A DNA stretch of 35,618 nucleotides from a virus. The notes below the pieces were generated by a model. It did not search any database. It was given only the letters and a program-made list of their open reading frames with translations, and was not told the DNA's origin. Both the position numbers and the translations under genes were made by a program. Positions 1 to 6,541 of the stretch are shown in pieces. Position 1 is the stretch's first letter. Every line of letters begins with the position of its first letter. The stretch covers positions 1 through 35,618 of IMG/VR virus record IMGVR_UViG_3300042301_001349; one strand, 5' to 3'.

Positions 1-182
1 TCCCCTTATAATGTCCAAACTAGTCAGGTGCTTTTTTCAGATATGCGCGGTTTTGGACTAGTTTGGGGGTGTTTTTGGATATGCGCGTTTTTTGTTTTGC
101 CTGTTAGGTCTTGTTATATGTATATATATTATTATAATATATATATACTACATATAGGAGACTTTGGTTTTTGGGGGTTTGT

Positions 183-196
183 CGATTGAATATGGT
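183..196. repeat. 14-nt repeat CGATTGAATATGGT, copy 1
   Basis: This 14-nt string recurs exactly at 8887-8900, where it runs into a promoter-like -10 box. A shorter 9-nt core (TTGAATATG) is also at 337-345. In this copy the string is followed by GGGAAAAC and not by a -10 box, so it may be a protein-binding site and not part of a promoter. Confidence 0.5.
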
Positions 197-322
197 GGGA
201 AAACGATCTTTTGGGGGGTATTCTACCATCTTTTGGTGTTGGCCGCAAGTGTTTTCCAACATTTTTTAGGAAAAAAAATAGTGTTTTTTTTTCCTTTTAG
301 AATAGTATTTTGTCATGTAGTA

Positions 323-331
323 TGGTATAGT
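323..331 (+). promoter_or_regulatory. candidate extended -10 box (TGGTATAGT)
   Basis: The TGn extension followed by TATAGT matches an extended -10 element. The same TGG plus TATnnT layout occurs at 2000-2008 and 8897-8905, each time in an intergenic gap before a rightward gene. No clear -35 is visible. It could drive the first rightward transcript, starting near 338. Confidence 0.35.
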
Positions 332-400
332 GGTGGTTGAATATGACAGCTTATGTCATATTTGATTCCAAAAAAAGTTTGGGAATTTTGGGTTTTGGAC

Positions 401-428
401 TTGACAAACGGTTTGAATCCATTAGACT
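401..428 (+). promoter_or_regulatory. candidate sigma70-type promoter before the first gene
   Basis: A consensus -35 TTGACA (401-406), a 16-nt spacer and TAGACT (423-428) sit just upstream of the Shine-Dalgarno AAAGGAGG and the ATG at 460. The -35 is perfect and the -10 is moderate. This would start the rightward early transcript. Confidence 0.45.
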
Positions 429-459
429 TAGACTATAACCAATCAAAGGAGGACACACA

Positions 460-831
460 ATGTCAAACACTTATTCATTCTGGTATTCAGAAGTATTTAC
501 ACACAAAGGCTATTTCAAGGCTGACAGTCTACAAGAGGCTGACGAGATGTTACGTATGGTAAACAACGGTGACATCGGTTTAGATGATTTGCCTGCGTTC
601 AAGAACAAGCCTGAAAGTAATGAGATTATTACTGAGCCTGCAGAGTTGGAAGATAAAATGCCTGCTTTCAATGACTTGTATTACAGTAAGATTGCGTCAG
701 ACTATCTGGTCGGGGTTTCACCTGATCTTATTCGGGAACGCTTTGAGGGTCTGATTCCTAGTGTTGAACTAGAGGCCATTCTTGCTTATGTTATGCACAG
801 GTATTCTGAAGTTATTAGTTGGGAGGGCTAG
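460..831 (+). CDS. hypothetical acidic phage protein (123 aa)
   Basis: First gene of the rightward array. The start is supported by a strong Shine-Dalgarno (AAAGGAGG) about 8 nt upstream and by a promoter candidate at 401-428. The N-terminal half has the pattern of small phage proteins that begin with a Tyr/Phe-rich strand followed by an acidic helix (residues about 20-45). The C-terminal half is helical, with charged and hydrophobic residues alternating. There is no signal peptide, membrane segment or Cys cluster. I do not recognise a family; an early host-interaction role is possible only by position. Confidence 0.8.
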   Translation: MSNTYSFWYSEVFTHKGYFKADSLQEADEMLRMVNNGDIGLDDLPAFKNKPESNEIITEPAELEDKMPAFNDLYYSKIASDYLVGVSPDLIRERFEGLIPSVELEAILAYVMHRYSEVISWEG

Positions 832-832
832 T

Positions 833-985
833 ATGGGGCTTATGAAAGAGGCGTACACCGAGCAGACGCACCACAACGAAGTATGCGAACACGAAAACCT
901 AGCACACACCGATAGTTCTGCTCACCTTGCGTTCTGCCAAGATTGCGAGTTGGAGTTCTGTTGCGAATGTGAGGATAATGCGTAA
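833..985 (+). CDS. small Cys/His-rich zinc-ribbon-like protein (50 aa)
   Basis: ATG at 833 follows the preceding stop (829-831) by one base, with GGGAGGG as ribosome binding site; an in-frame start 51 nt upstream would run into the previous gene and is less likely. The protein has C-x-H-x2-N, then C-x2-C and a terminal C-C-x-C group, the pattern of a zinc-binding knuckle. It belongs to a run of four consecutive tiny Cys-rich genes. The function is unknown; small metal-binding proteins of this kind are frequent in actinophage early regions. Confidence 0.65.
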   Translation: MGLMKEAYTEQTHHNEVCEHENLAHTDSSAHLAFCQDCELEFCCECEDNA

Positions 986-1103
986 GTGTGGGTTCTGTAT
1001 GACAGGACATCACGAAAACTGTAAACCAAAGATTGTGTATTACGATAAAACATGGTATTGTGAATGTGTACACGACGAAACAAAGGAGACCGACAATGAA
1101 TAA
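978..1103 (+). CDS. small zinc-finger-like protein (41 aa)
   Basis: ATG at 978 overlaps the end of the upstream gene by 8 nt and the reading frame stops at TAA 1101-1103, overlapping the next start. The peptide begins MRKCGFCMTGHHENC and later has YCEC, so two Cys pairs plus two adjacent His residues could bind a metal. I recall similar short CGFC...HHxxC...WYCEC proteins from actinophages, but the function is not known. The overlap at both ends suggests translational coupling. Confidence 0.6.
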   Translation: MRKCGFCMTGHHENCKPKIVYYDKTWYCECVHDETKETDNE

Positions 1104-1302
1104 AGTTGTAAAGATTGACCCTATTACTAAGCCAGAGTTCGAACTTTGGGTTGAGAGTGAAATTACCGATAGTCAGTGGGAAGCAATTGCTGACGAGATA
1201 GAGGGTAGGGCTAATAATTTCATAGACGAATTACTAGCCAACATTATGAAAGATTATAAAGAAGGGCTATTTGACGACAAGGAGACCGATAATGGAGAAT
1301 GA
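1096..1302 (+). CDS. hypothetical acidic helical protein (68 aa)
   Basis: ATG at 1096 with AAAGGAG 9 nt upstream; the longer in-frame start at 1033 would overlap the preceding gene and lacks a site. The protein is short, acidic and mostly helical, with a Trp-containing segment (EITDSQWEAIADEIEG) near residues 23-38. No family is recognised. It overlaps the next gene by 11 nt, consistent with translational coupling. Confidence 0.7.
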   Translation: MNKVVKIDPITKPEFELWVESEITDSQWEAIADEIEGRANNFIDELLANIMKDYKEGLFDDKETDNGE

Positions 1303-1492
1303 AAAAGAGTTGAGCTGGGTAGAAGTATGTAGTTACTGCTATGTTATGCCTATCAGCAAGCCCTACAAATACAGTTGTATCGAATGCACATATATTTGTG
1401 ATGGCTGTAAACAATTGACACCTTACGAGTCTGGTGGCTCTGACGACATGCCTGCGCACTGTGACGAGTGTTGGGCTAAGGCAAACGCATGA
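1292..1492 (+). CDS. small zinc-ribbon protein (66 aa)
   Basis: ATG at 1292 is preceded by AAGGAG. The protein contains Cys pairs C-x2-C (near residue 15), C-x2-C-x3-C-x2-C in the middle and a terminal C-x2-C, enough ligands for two zinc sites. It resembles small RING/zinc-ribbon-like phage proteins. It overlaps the next gene by 4 nt (ATGA). The function is unknown; possibilities are nucleic-acid or host-protein binding. Confidence 0.7.
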   Translation: MENEKELSWVEVCSYCYVMPISKPYKYSCIECTYICDGCKQLTPYESGGSDDMPAHCDECWAKANA

Positions 1493-1623
1493 GCCTTTAT
1501 TGTCCGCATTGCGATGAGCCCACTACACAGGCTATGCTAGATAAGTATGAAATGTGTTACAACTGTGAAAAACAAATCTGTCCTGAGTGTGGAGCTCCTG
1601 ACTGTGACCATAACTATTCCTAA
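1489..1623 (+). CDS. small zinc-ribbon protein (44 aa)
   Basis: ATG at 1489 overlaps the upstream stop as ATGA. The peptide has CPHC, CYNC and CPEC followed by a further Cys and a His, a two-knuckle zinc-ribbon pattern. The stop is followed at once by the AAGGAGGA ribosome binding site of the SSB gene. It is too short to assign by length, but the Cys spacing and tight packing argue that it is real. Confidence 0.65.
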   Translation: MSLYCPHCDEPTTQAMLDKYEMCYNCEKQICPECGAPDCDHNYS

Positions 1624-1632
1624 GGAGGAAAT

Positions 1633-1992
1633 ATGACAAATATTATTTCAAACAACGCTATTATTGCAACTACACCTAGACACATGGTAACTTCAGAGGG
1701 TGTCGCTATTACAAGTTTCCGGATTGCCGAGGGCACGGAAACTAGCAGAAACACGCCACACAACAATTGGTTCACTGTGGTGGCTTTCGATAACTTGGCT
1801 GTGAAACTTATGGCGCAGGTCGGTAAGGGCGATCACATCGATGTGGTGGGCAATCTGATTATGCGTGAATGGAACAACGGTAGCGCGTCTGGTGTCAGCG
1901 TGGAGATTGAATTGCTCTCGTTCGAGGTTGTCCGTGTGTCAGCGAATGGCAAAAGAGTTCACAAATGCACTTGTCGATATTGTGGAATATAA
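1633..1992 (+). CDS. ssb: single-stranded DNA-binding protein (OB fold)
   Basis: Strong Shine-Dalgarno (AAGGAGG) before ATG 1633. The sequence follows the bacterial SSB layout: an opening strand, then NNWFTVVAFDNLA near residues 44-56, a VGKGDHIDVVGNL strand-turn near residues 62-74, REW, and a closing SVEIELLSFEVV strand. It would coat ssDNA during replication and recombination. Oddly, it lacks the acidic DDDxPF-type tip used to recruit partners and ends in a C-x-C-x2-C cluster (residues about 112-117). At 119 aa it is shorter than a typical SSB (about 150-180 aa). Confidence 0.85.
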   Translation: MTNIISNNAIIATTPRHMVTSEGVAITSFRIAEGTETSRNTPHNNWFTVVAFDNLAVKLMAQVGKGDHIDVVGNLIMREWNNGSASGVSVEIELLSFEVVRVSANGKRVHKCTCRYCGI

Positions 1993-2008
1993 GAAAGTGT
2001 GGTATGAT
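1980..2008 (+). promoter_or_regulatory. candidate promoter in the SSB-downstream gap
   Basis: TTGTGG (1980-1985), a 17-nt spacer and an extended -10 TGGTATGAT (2000-2008). It overlaps the last codons of the SSB gene and would start a transcript near 2015 that begins with the two inverted repeats preceding the gene at 2077. Confidence 0.45.
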
Positions 2009-2011
2009 TTT

Positions 2012-2058
2012 CATCCAGACAAAATGTTTGGATGGTAAACCGCAAGCTTTATGCTTGC
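2012..2058 (+). promoter_or_regulatory. 5' leader with two inverted repeats
   Basis: CATCCA (2012-2017) pairs with TGGATG (2029-2034), and GCAAGC (2042-2047) pairs with GCTTGC (2053-2058) around a 5-nt loop. Both would form in the leader of the gene at 2077. No T-run follows the second hairpin, so a leader or mRNA-stability element is more likely than a terminator. Confidence 0.4.
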
Positions 2059-2076
2059 AGATAATGGAGGAAACAA

Positions 2077-2388
2077 ATGAATAAATCAACTCTAGTAGTA
2101 AATGGTGAAGTCGATATGGTAACCCAGGTTGCGTCGCCTTTCACACACGAAGTTCCGTCTGCCTTTTTCAATGATCTTGGCGACTATAAGGTTATCGGCA
2201 CAGAGATTAGTCAGTCGGCTAATACAGGCTTTTTTGTGGCTAAGGTAATCTTGGAGTCTGACGTATTTCCATCTATCAACAATCTGAATGCGTTGCTCAG
2301 CGAATATGCTGACAGCAAGGTTTTGCTTGTTTTGGAAAGCGACAATGAGGTTCTCTTGGCTTCGGCTGAGGGTGCGTTGGCGGTATAA
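2077..2388 (+). CDS. hypothetical protein (103 aa)
   Basis: ATG 2077 has GGAGGAAAC upstream. The protein shows alternating beta-strand-like stretches and short helices and has no Cys, signal peptide or membrane segment. The C-terminal half has a helix-strand-helix (NNLNALLSEYADSKVLLVLE). The gene follows its own candidate promoter and leader hairpins, so it may be expressed at a different level from the genes upstream. No family is recognised. Confidence 0.75.
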   Translation: MNKSTLVVNGEVDMVTQVASPFTHEVPSAFFNDLGDYKVIGTEISQSANTGFFVAKVILESDVFPSINNLNALLSEYADSKVLLVLESDNEVLLASAEGALAV

Positions 2389-2390
2389 CT

Positions 2391-2870
2391 ATGACTCGAT
2401 TATCGCCACATGCTAAAGCCAGTTTGGATGCCTTGTCTGAAAAACATTTGGCTTACACTATTGCTAAGGCGACGATTGAGGCTCAGCTGAAGCAGGAGTT
2501 AGCCGAGAGACTGTCTAGTTACAAAACGGAACGAGACATGGCTCTTAGGCTTGCCTGTGAGGCTGGTGTGCCACGCACACAGTTAGGTAAGGCAATCGGC
2601 ACTAGCAATTATGCGACTGTTCAAGAGATCTTGGCTTTGACTGAGGTTCCTGAACAATCTGTATCTAGTGGTAACGGCAAATGGGTTCTAATTCAGATTT
2701 CGGCTAATCGCTGGAGTTTGTCTATCAAGAATCTTGGACTTCAGGGGCTCTCAGGGGTTGCTGAAGTTGATTTGTCTGATGGGGACATAGTTTATGTTTC
2801 TGGAGACGAGTTTGTTATTCCACAGATATACATGAATGGTCTGGCTCAAGAAGTTTTGGATGGTAGATAG
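2391..2870 (+). CDS. helix-turn-helix DNA-binding protein (159 aa)
   Basis: The start follows the preceding stop by 2 nt. Residues about 45-80 form a helix-turn-helix: RDMALRLACEAGVPRTQLG with the second helix continuing through GTSNYATVQEIL. An N-terminal helical region (residues 5-45) could be a dimerisation arm, and the C-terminal half looks beta-rich. I recall proteins of this layout in several actinophages, usually annotated only as HTH DNA-binding. It could regulate the early array; the target is unknown. Confidence 0.75.
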   Translation: MTRLSPHAKASLDALSEKHLAYTIAKATIEAQLKQELAERLSSYKTERDMALRLACEAGVPRTQLGKAIGTSNYATVQEILALTEVPEQSVSSGNGKWVLIQISANRWSLSIKNLGLQGLSGVAEVDLSDGDIVYVSGDEFVIPQIYMNGLAQEVLDGR

Positions 2871-2872
2871 TT

Positions 2873-3028
2873 TTGTGGAATTTTGTTGTGTGGGCTTTGA
2901 TTCTTTCGCCGATGTGGCTTTTGTTGCCAATATTTTTATTGCACCTAAAAAAGCAGGGCAGGGAATCAAAGCTCCACGAACATGGTTCTAACATTGGTAT
3001 TTCCGCCAATTATTGGGCTGGTTATTAG
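2873..3028 (+). CDS. possible small membrane protein (51 aa, TTG start)
   Basis: Between the HTH gene and the gene at 3059 a frame opens after an in-frame TAG (2864-2866) and runs from TTG 2873 to TAG 3026-3028. The predicted peptide has one strongly hydrophobic stretch (residues about 3-25, rich in W, L, V, I, F and P) followed by a basic KKQGR, the look of a single-pass inner-membrane protein. The ribosome binding site is weak and the start is not ATG, so this is tentative. A competing frame starts at ATG 2860. Confidence 0.4.
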   Translation: MWNFVVWALILSPMWLLLPIFLLHLKKQGRESKLHEHGSNIGISANYWAGY

Positions 3029-3058
3029 GAGGTTATTATTTGTAATAGAGGAGAGTTT

Positions 3059-3337
3059 ATGTGGTTTGCTTATGAAGAAGATAGTAGTGGGAAAAATGAG
3101 CCTTTTGTTGACTATGATGATGTCAAGGAAGATCTTATAATTCTGCAAAACAAGGTTGACGATACGCTTGGGCAGGGTGTTGTTTGGATTTATTTGAATC
3201 CAATTGACGACACTGACTATGAAGTGTATTTTGATGGACCTGACATTGAGACACCTATTTTTGAGGACAATGTTGAAGACTTGTTCTCTAGTATTAGGGT
3301 GATGTTCTCTGATTACGAATGGGAGACTGATGTCTGA
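3059..3337 (+). CDS. hypothetical acidic protein (92 aa)
   Basis: ATG 3059 is preceded by GAGGAGAG. The protein is strongly acidic (many D and E, few K or R), a composition often seen in phage proteins that bind basic host proteins or mimic nucleic acid, although nothing here proves that. It overlaps the helicase gene by 8 nt, so translation is likely coupled. No family is recognised. Confidence 0.75.
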   Translation: MWFAYEEDSSGKNEPFVDYDDVKEDLIILQNKVDDTLGQGVVWIYLNPIDDTDYEVYFDGPDIETPIFEDNVEDLFSSIRVMFSDYEWETDV

Positions 3338-4718
3338 TTCTCCGTTGAGGCCTTACAGCTATCAGGAGAAAGATATTAGTTTGATTGTTTCTAATTCTGG
3401 TAGTGGCATTATTGCTACGCAGGTTGGTGGAGGAAAAACTTTGATTGCGGTTGAAGTTTCTAGGCGTTTAGCGTTCTCCACCAATCTTGTGATTGCCCCT
3501 AAGGGTACGCACAAGAGGGCTTGGGAGAAAACTATTTTGCGTCAGATACCTGACGCTAAGGTTAGTTACATCTCTTCGACAGTAGATGGTAAGCGCGCAT
3601 ATATGGACTTGAAGAATGGTGTTGCTGGCTGGTATATTATTAGTCCAGAGTTTTTCAGGAAGATGTATTGGGGCACTGTGCCAGTAGATTTTGCTGTTTT
3701 TGATGAGGCTCATCGTGCGTCTAATCGTAAAAGCAAAACTGCTATTGCTTTGCATAGCCTAAAGGCTAAAGGTAAGTTGGCGATGTCTGGAACTATTGCT
3801 GGTAACCGTGTGGAGGGTTTTTACAGTATTATTCGTTGGGTTTACCCTGATGTTGCTGGAAGATCTTACTGGTCTTGGGTAGATAAGTATATGTCTACTA
3901 AGATGGATTTTTTTGCTGGTAAGCAACCTGATGGTGAGAAAAGCCCTGGAATGATTGTAAAGAGCATTCCTTGCTATGTGAGACATCTAAAGCGTGAGCA
4001 GTGTTGTGCTTTGCACCCTAAAGGTATTGACAGCGAGTTGCCTGCAGTTACTTTTGAGCAGAGAACAGTTCAGTTGTCTGCTGAGCAGAAGCGTATCTAT
4101 AAGCAACTTGAAAAGAATCTTTTGGTTTGGCTTGGAGAGAACCCTCTAGTGGTGGAGGTTCCTGTTGCTATGCGCGTTAGGTTACGTCAGATCACTTTGG
4201 GTGTTCCTACTCTAAATGATGATGGTACAGTCGATTTTGCGGATGATTGTAGGTCTTCTAAGTTGGATGAGTTGTTTGAGATTATTTCTGACAGCCCTGA
4301 TGGTGAATCTATGCTTGTTTTGACGCATAGCCAAAAGTTTGCTCGGGTTACTGTGAATCGTCTTCAAAAAGCTGGTTTTGTTGCTGTTGAGTGGAGTGGT
4401 GCAGTGTCTCAAAAGGTTCGGGACGGCTATCTGGAGGATTTTATTGCAGGTAAGATCCAGTTTATTGTTGCTGTGATTTCGGCGATTGGTGAGGGCACTG
4501 ATGGCTTGCAGGAGGCTTGTTCTACTGTTGTTTGGCTTTCTAAGGACGATAATAGGTTGCTGAATGAGCAAGCTTCTGGTAGACTAGATAGGCAGGGTCA
4601 AAAGGGCTCAGTAATTTCTTATGAAATTATTGCAGAGGACACTTATGATGAGGGTCAACTTTCTAAGCTGGTTAGAGAACAGTTGGCTATGAATACTAGC
4701 TTGCGTAGCAAGGGATAG
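3330..4718 (+). CDS. SNF2-like superfamily 2 DNA helicase/ATPase
   Basis: A 462-aa protein with the two RecA-like lobes of SNF2-type enzymes. Visible motifs are Walker A TQVGGGKT (residues 30-37), motif II DEAH (125-128), motif III region AMSGTIAG (near 152), motif V region VISAIGEGTDGLQ, and motif VI ASGRLDRQGQKG near the C-terminus. It hydrolyses ATP to translocate on duplex DNA and is common in phage replication modules. No nuclease or extra domain is fused. The start overlaps the preceding gene by 8 nt and a GGGAG site lies just upstream. Confidence 0.92.
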   Translation: MSDSPLRPYSYQEKDISLIVSNSGSGIIATQVGGGKTLIAVEVSRRLAFSTNLVIAPKGTHKRAWEKTILRQIPDAKVSYISSTVDGKRAYMDLKNGVAGWYIISPEFFRKMYWGTVPVDFAVFDEAHRASNRKSKTAIALHSLKAKGKLAMSGTIAGNRVEGFYSIIRWVYPDVAGRSYWSWVDKYMSTKMDFFAGKQPDGEKSPGMIVKSIPCYVRHLKREQCCALHPKGIDSELPAVTFEQRTVQLSAEQKRIYKQLEKNLLVWLGENPLVVEVPVAMRVRLRQITLGVPTLNDDGTVDFADDCRSSKLDELFEIISDSPDGESMLVLTHSQKFARVTVNRLQKAGFVAVEWSGAVSQKVRDGYLEDFIAGKIQFIVAVISAIGEGTDGLQEACSTVVWLSKDDNRLLNEQASGRLDRQGQKGSVISYEIIAEDTYDEGQLSKLVREQLAMNTSLRSKG

Positions 4719-4728
4719 TAGGTGCGTT

Positions 4729-5217
4729 TTGAATCGAAAAGCTGTTTCTTTAGTTTTGTTGACTAGTTTTCTAACTTTCAATGGAAGTGAGAGTTTGAGT
4801 CAAGGTAAGACTTTTGTTCCAACTGTTGTGAAGCAATATGATTTCAGGGCTAAACTAATTTCTGATTTTCAAAAAAAACAGGAAAAAATTTTTCGGCAGA
4901 AATCGAATATTCGGGTTTTTGTTCTAAACCAAATTGAAAAGTATGGTTGGAACATGGATCAATACAATTGTTTGTATCGTTTGTGGAAGAAGGAATCTAA
5001 CTGGCGTTGGAACGCACACAACAAGAGCTCTGGTGCTTATGGTATCCCACAGGCGTGGCCTGCAGAAAAGATGCGCCATGAGTGGGCTGGTGGCGGTAAG
5101 GATTGGAAGACTAACCCTAGGACACAGATCACTTGGGGTTTGTCTTACATAAAGCGCAGTAAACACAAGACTCCTTGTGGTGCGTGGCAACATTCGGTGA
5201 AACATAACTGGTATTAG
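4729..5217 (+). CDS. secreted SLT-type lytic transglycosylase
   Basis: Starts at TTG 4729, 10 nt after the helicase stop. The N-terminus has a positively charged start (NRK) and a hydrophobic core (AVSLVLLTSFLTF), consistent with a signal peptide, then a linker. The C-terminal domain (residues about 76-162) is transglycosylase-like: YRLWKKESNW with catalytic Glu89, SSGAYGIPQA (residues 100-109), and the TPCGAW...WY ending typical of actinobacterial SLT proteins. It would cleave peptidoglycan outside the membrane. It sits among early replication genes, not beside the M23 endolysin and holins of the late region, so a role other than final lysis is possible. Confidence 0.85.
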   Translation: MNRKAVSLVLLTSFLTFNGSESLSQGKTFVPTVVKQYDFRAKLISDFQKKQEKIFRQKSNIRVFVLNQIEKYGWNMDQYNCLYRLWKKESNWRWNAHNKSSGAYGIPQAWPAEKMRHEWAGGGKDWKTNPRTQITWGLSYIKRSKHKTPCGAWQHSVKHNWY

Positions 5218-5225
5218 GAGGTATA

Positions 5226-5825
5226 GTGACTAAATTGCGTGTGGGCAGTTTATTTAGTGGCTATGGTGGTTTGGATTTAGCTGTGCTAAATGTTTTGCAG
5301 GCAGAGATTGCTTGGCATTGTGAATTACAAGAGGCTCCATCAAAAATTCTTGAAAAGAATTTCCCTGATGTGCCTAACTATGGAGATGTGTCAAAAGTAG
5401 ATTTTACAAAGGTTGAGCCAGTAGATATTTTGACTGGTGGTTTTCCTTGTCAGGATTTATCGTTGGCAGGTAAAAGGGCAGGTCTAAAAGAAGGAACAAG
5501 ATCGGGGCTTTGGCTTGAGTTTGCCAGGGCTATTGAGGAGTTGCAACCAAAGTTGGTTGTGATTGAGAATGTAAGGGGTTTATTGAGTGCTAAAGCAGAT
5601 AACGGAATGGAATACAGTCAAGAAGATTTGGATGATTGGGGAGGAAGACCTAATTTTACAGCCATCCAAGCCGTTCTCGGGTCGCTGGCCGACCTCGGGT
5701 ATGATGCAAGGTGGTGTGGTTTACGAGCTTCCGACGCCGGAGCTCCTCATGGAAGGTTCAGAATGTTTATCGTCGCCTACCCTAGTAATGCTACCAACGG
5801 TTACAACTCAGGATGGGAAAAATAA
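5226..5825 (+). CDS. C5 cytosine methyltransferase, large (alpha) part
   Basis: GTG start at 5226 after GGAGG. Motifs I FSGYGGLDLA (10-19), IV GGFPCQDLSLAG with catalytic Cys75, VI ENV (114-116), and VIII region RASDAGAPHGRFR ending near 179 are all present. The frame stops at 199 aa, before the target-recognition region and motifs IX-X. Those are in the overlapping +1 frame (gene ending at 6171). This matches the alpha/beta layout of two-subunit C5 enzymes such as M.AquI and M.EcoHK31I. The enzyme would methylate cytosine in phage DNA, probably against host restriction. Confidence 0.88.
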   Translation: MTKLRVGSLFSGYGGLDLAVLNVLQAEIAWHCELQEAPSKILEKNFPDVPNYGDVSKVDFTKVEPVDILTGGFPCQDLSLAGKRAGLKEGTRSGLWLEFARAIEELQPKLVVIENVRGLLSAKADNGMEYSQEDLDDWGGRPNFTAIQAVLGSLADLGYDARWCGLRASDAGAPHGRFRMFIVAYPSNATNGYNSGWEK

Positions 5826-6171
5826 TGGTGGGCCTAGTCAGTTTGAGCGTAACACTTTACCTTTGAATGCTGAGGTAACTTTTCTTTCTGAAAATAATTG
5901 GGGTAGGTTTGCTTCTGCGATTGAACGCTGGGAAAGTTTGACACGCCCAGCCCCTGCACCAACAAAGGTTGATGGGAAAAATAGCAAGTTAAGATTGAAT
6001 GCAGAGTTTGCTGAGTGGATGATGGGTTTGCCTAAAGGTTGGCTGACTGCCGAAGATATCGGGGTTAGGCGTAATGATCAGTTGAGGGCTTGCGGCAACG
6101 GTGTTGTTCCTCAGCAGGCAGAGATGGCATTGAGAATGCTGTTACAAAATATAATAGAAAGAGAGGTATAA
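5587..6171 (+). CDS. C5 cytosine methyltransferase, small (beta) part
   Basis: In the +1 frame relative to the alpha gene and overlapping it by up to 239 nt. Start uncertain: GTG 5587, ATG 5632 and ATG 5701 are all possible, with none having a strong site. From about residue 30 (counting from 5587) the sequence looks like the target-recognition part of phage C5 enzymes (GRWPTSGMMQGGVVYELPTP), then LPTVTTQDGKNNGGPS, motif IX RLNAEFAEWMMGLPKGW (136-152) and motif X GNGVVPQQ (170-177). It should pair with alpha to form an active enzyme, or be joined to it by +1 frameshifting. The stretch 5660-5775 is visibly richer in G and C than its surroundings. Confidence 0.82.
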   Translation: MLKQITEWNTVKKIWMIGEEDLILQPSKPFSGRWPTSGMMQGGVVYELPTPELLMEGSECLSSPTLVMLPTVTTQDGKNNGGPSQFERNTLPLNAEVTFLSENNWGRFASAIERWESLTRPAPAPTKVDGKNSKLRLNAEFAEWMMGLPKGWLTAEDIGVRRNDQLRACGNGVVPQQAEMALRMLLQNIIEREV

Positions 6172-6267
6172 ATGGAGTTGACAATAAATGTTTTATTGGT
6201 TATAATAGGATTTGCTTTGCTAGCTTTTCTAGCGAAGATTACAGATAGGAGAGATGAAGATGAGTAA
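6172..6267 (+). CDS. tiny single-pass membrane protein (31 aa)
   Basis: ATG 6172 directly follows the methyltransferase stop (6169-6171), with GAGAGG a few bases upstream. The peptide is a hydrophobic helix of about 17 residues (NVLLVIIGFALLAFLAK) followed by a charged tail (TDRRDEDE). It overlaps the next gene by 8 nt. The size and pattern are typical of small phage membrane peptides; the function is unknown. Confidence 0.55.
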   Translation: MELTINVLLVIIGFALLAFLAKITDRRDEDE

Positions 6268-6541
6268 ATTTGAAGCGGATTTAGCAAGAAAATTTGATGA
6301 GGCTGAGGCTTTGTTGCTTAAGAAACATAAAGATTACGGACCTAAGAATATTGCTGGCGCACCTGGTGGGCCTGTGAATGGTTTGAGGGTTAGGATGTGG
6401 GACAAGATGGCTCGTATCAATCATTTGTATGATAACAATAAAGATCCTGAGAATGAAAGCTTAAAGGATTCTTTCTTGGACTTAGCTAACTACGCGATCA
6501 TTGCGTTGATGGTGCTGGATGAGGAGTGGCCTAATGAGTGA
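6260..6541 (+). CDS. DUF1599-like (nucleotide modification-associated) protein
   Basis: I prefer ATG 6260 (93 aa) over ATG 6254, because AGGAG at 6247-6251 gives an 8-nt spacing to 6260 but only 2 nt to 6254. The sequence has KKHKDYGPKNI, then GGPVNGLRVRMWDKMARINHL, then SLKDSFLDLANYAIIALMVL, which matches my memory of the DUF1599 / nucleotide modification-associated domain 1 family, related in layout to MazG-like pyrophosphohydrolases. A role in nucleotide pool or modified-base metabolism would fit its place next to the methyltransferase, but it is inferred. Confidence 0.75.
   Translation: MSKFEADLARKFDEAEALLLKKHKDYGPKNIAGAPGGPVNGLRVRMWDKMARINHLYDNNKDPENESLKDSFLDLANYAIIALMVLDEEWPNE

Larger units (their letters stand above)
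1..459. promoter_or_regulatory. AT-rich noncoding control region with repeats
   Basis: No convincing gene is visible here. The stretch holds an 11-bp inverted repeat (15-25 with 56-66, core ACTAGT), a direct repeat GATATGCGCG (40-49 and 78-87), a long TA-alternating tract (about 115-156), a direct repeat ATCTTTTGG (206-214 and 228-236, starts 22 bp apart), an inverted repeat TGTTGG/CCAACA (237-242/256-261) and an A-run/T-run hairpin (269-278/285-294). It lies directly before the rightward gene array, so a promoter or replication-origin role is a reasonable inference. What lies to its left is outside the window. Confidence 0.6.

Noticed and set aside
353-562. 69-codon frame beginning in the control region
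   Set aside because: It covers the promoter and Shine-Dalgarno of the gene at 460 and overlaps it in another frame; no ribosome binding site and no sensible composition.
2860-2991. 43-codon frame MVDSF... after the HTH gene
   Set aside because: Overlaps the HTH stop, has no site, and competes with the membrane-protein frame at 2873 that has a clearer hydrophobic pattern. Not excluded, only less likely.
4729-5217. The SLT protein as the main endolysin
   Set aside because: It has a probable signal peptide and lies in the rightward array; the M23 enzyme next to two holin-like genes is the better endolysin candidate.
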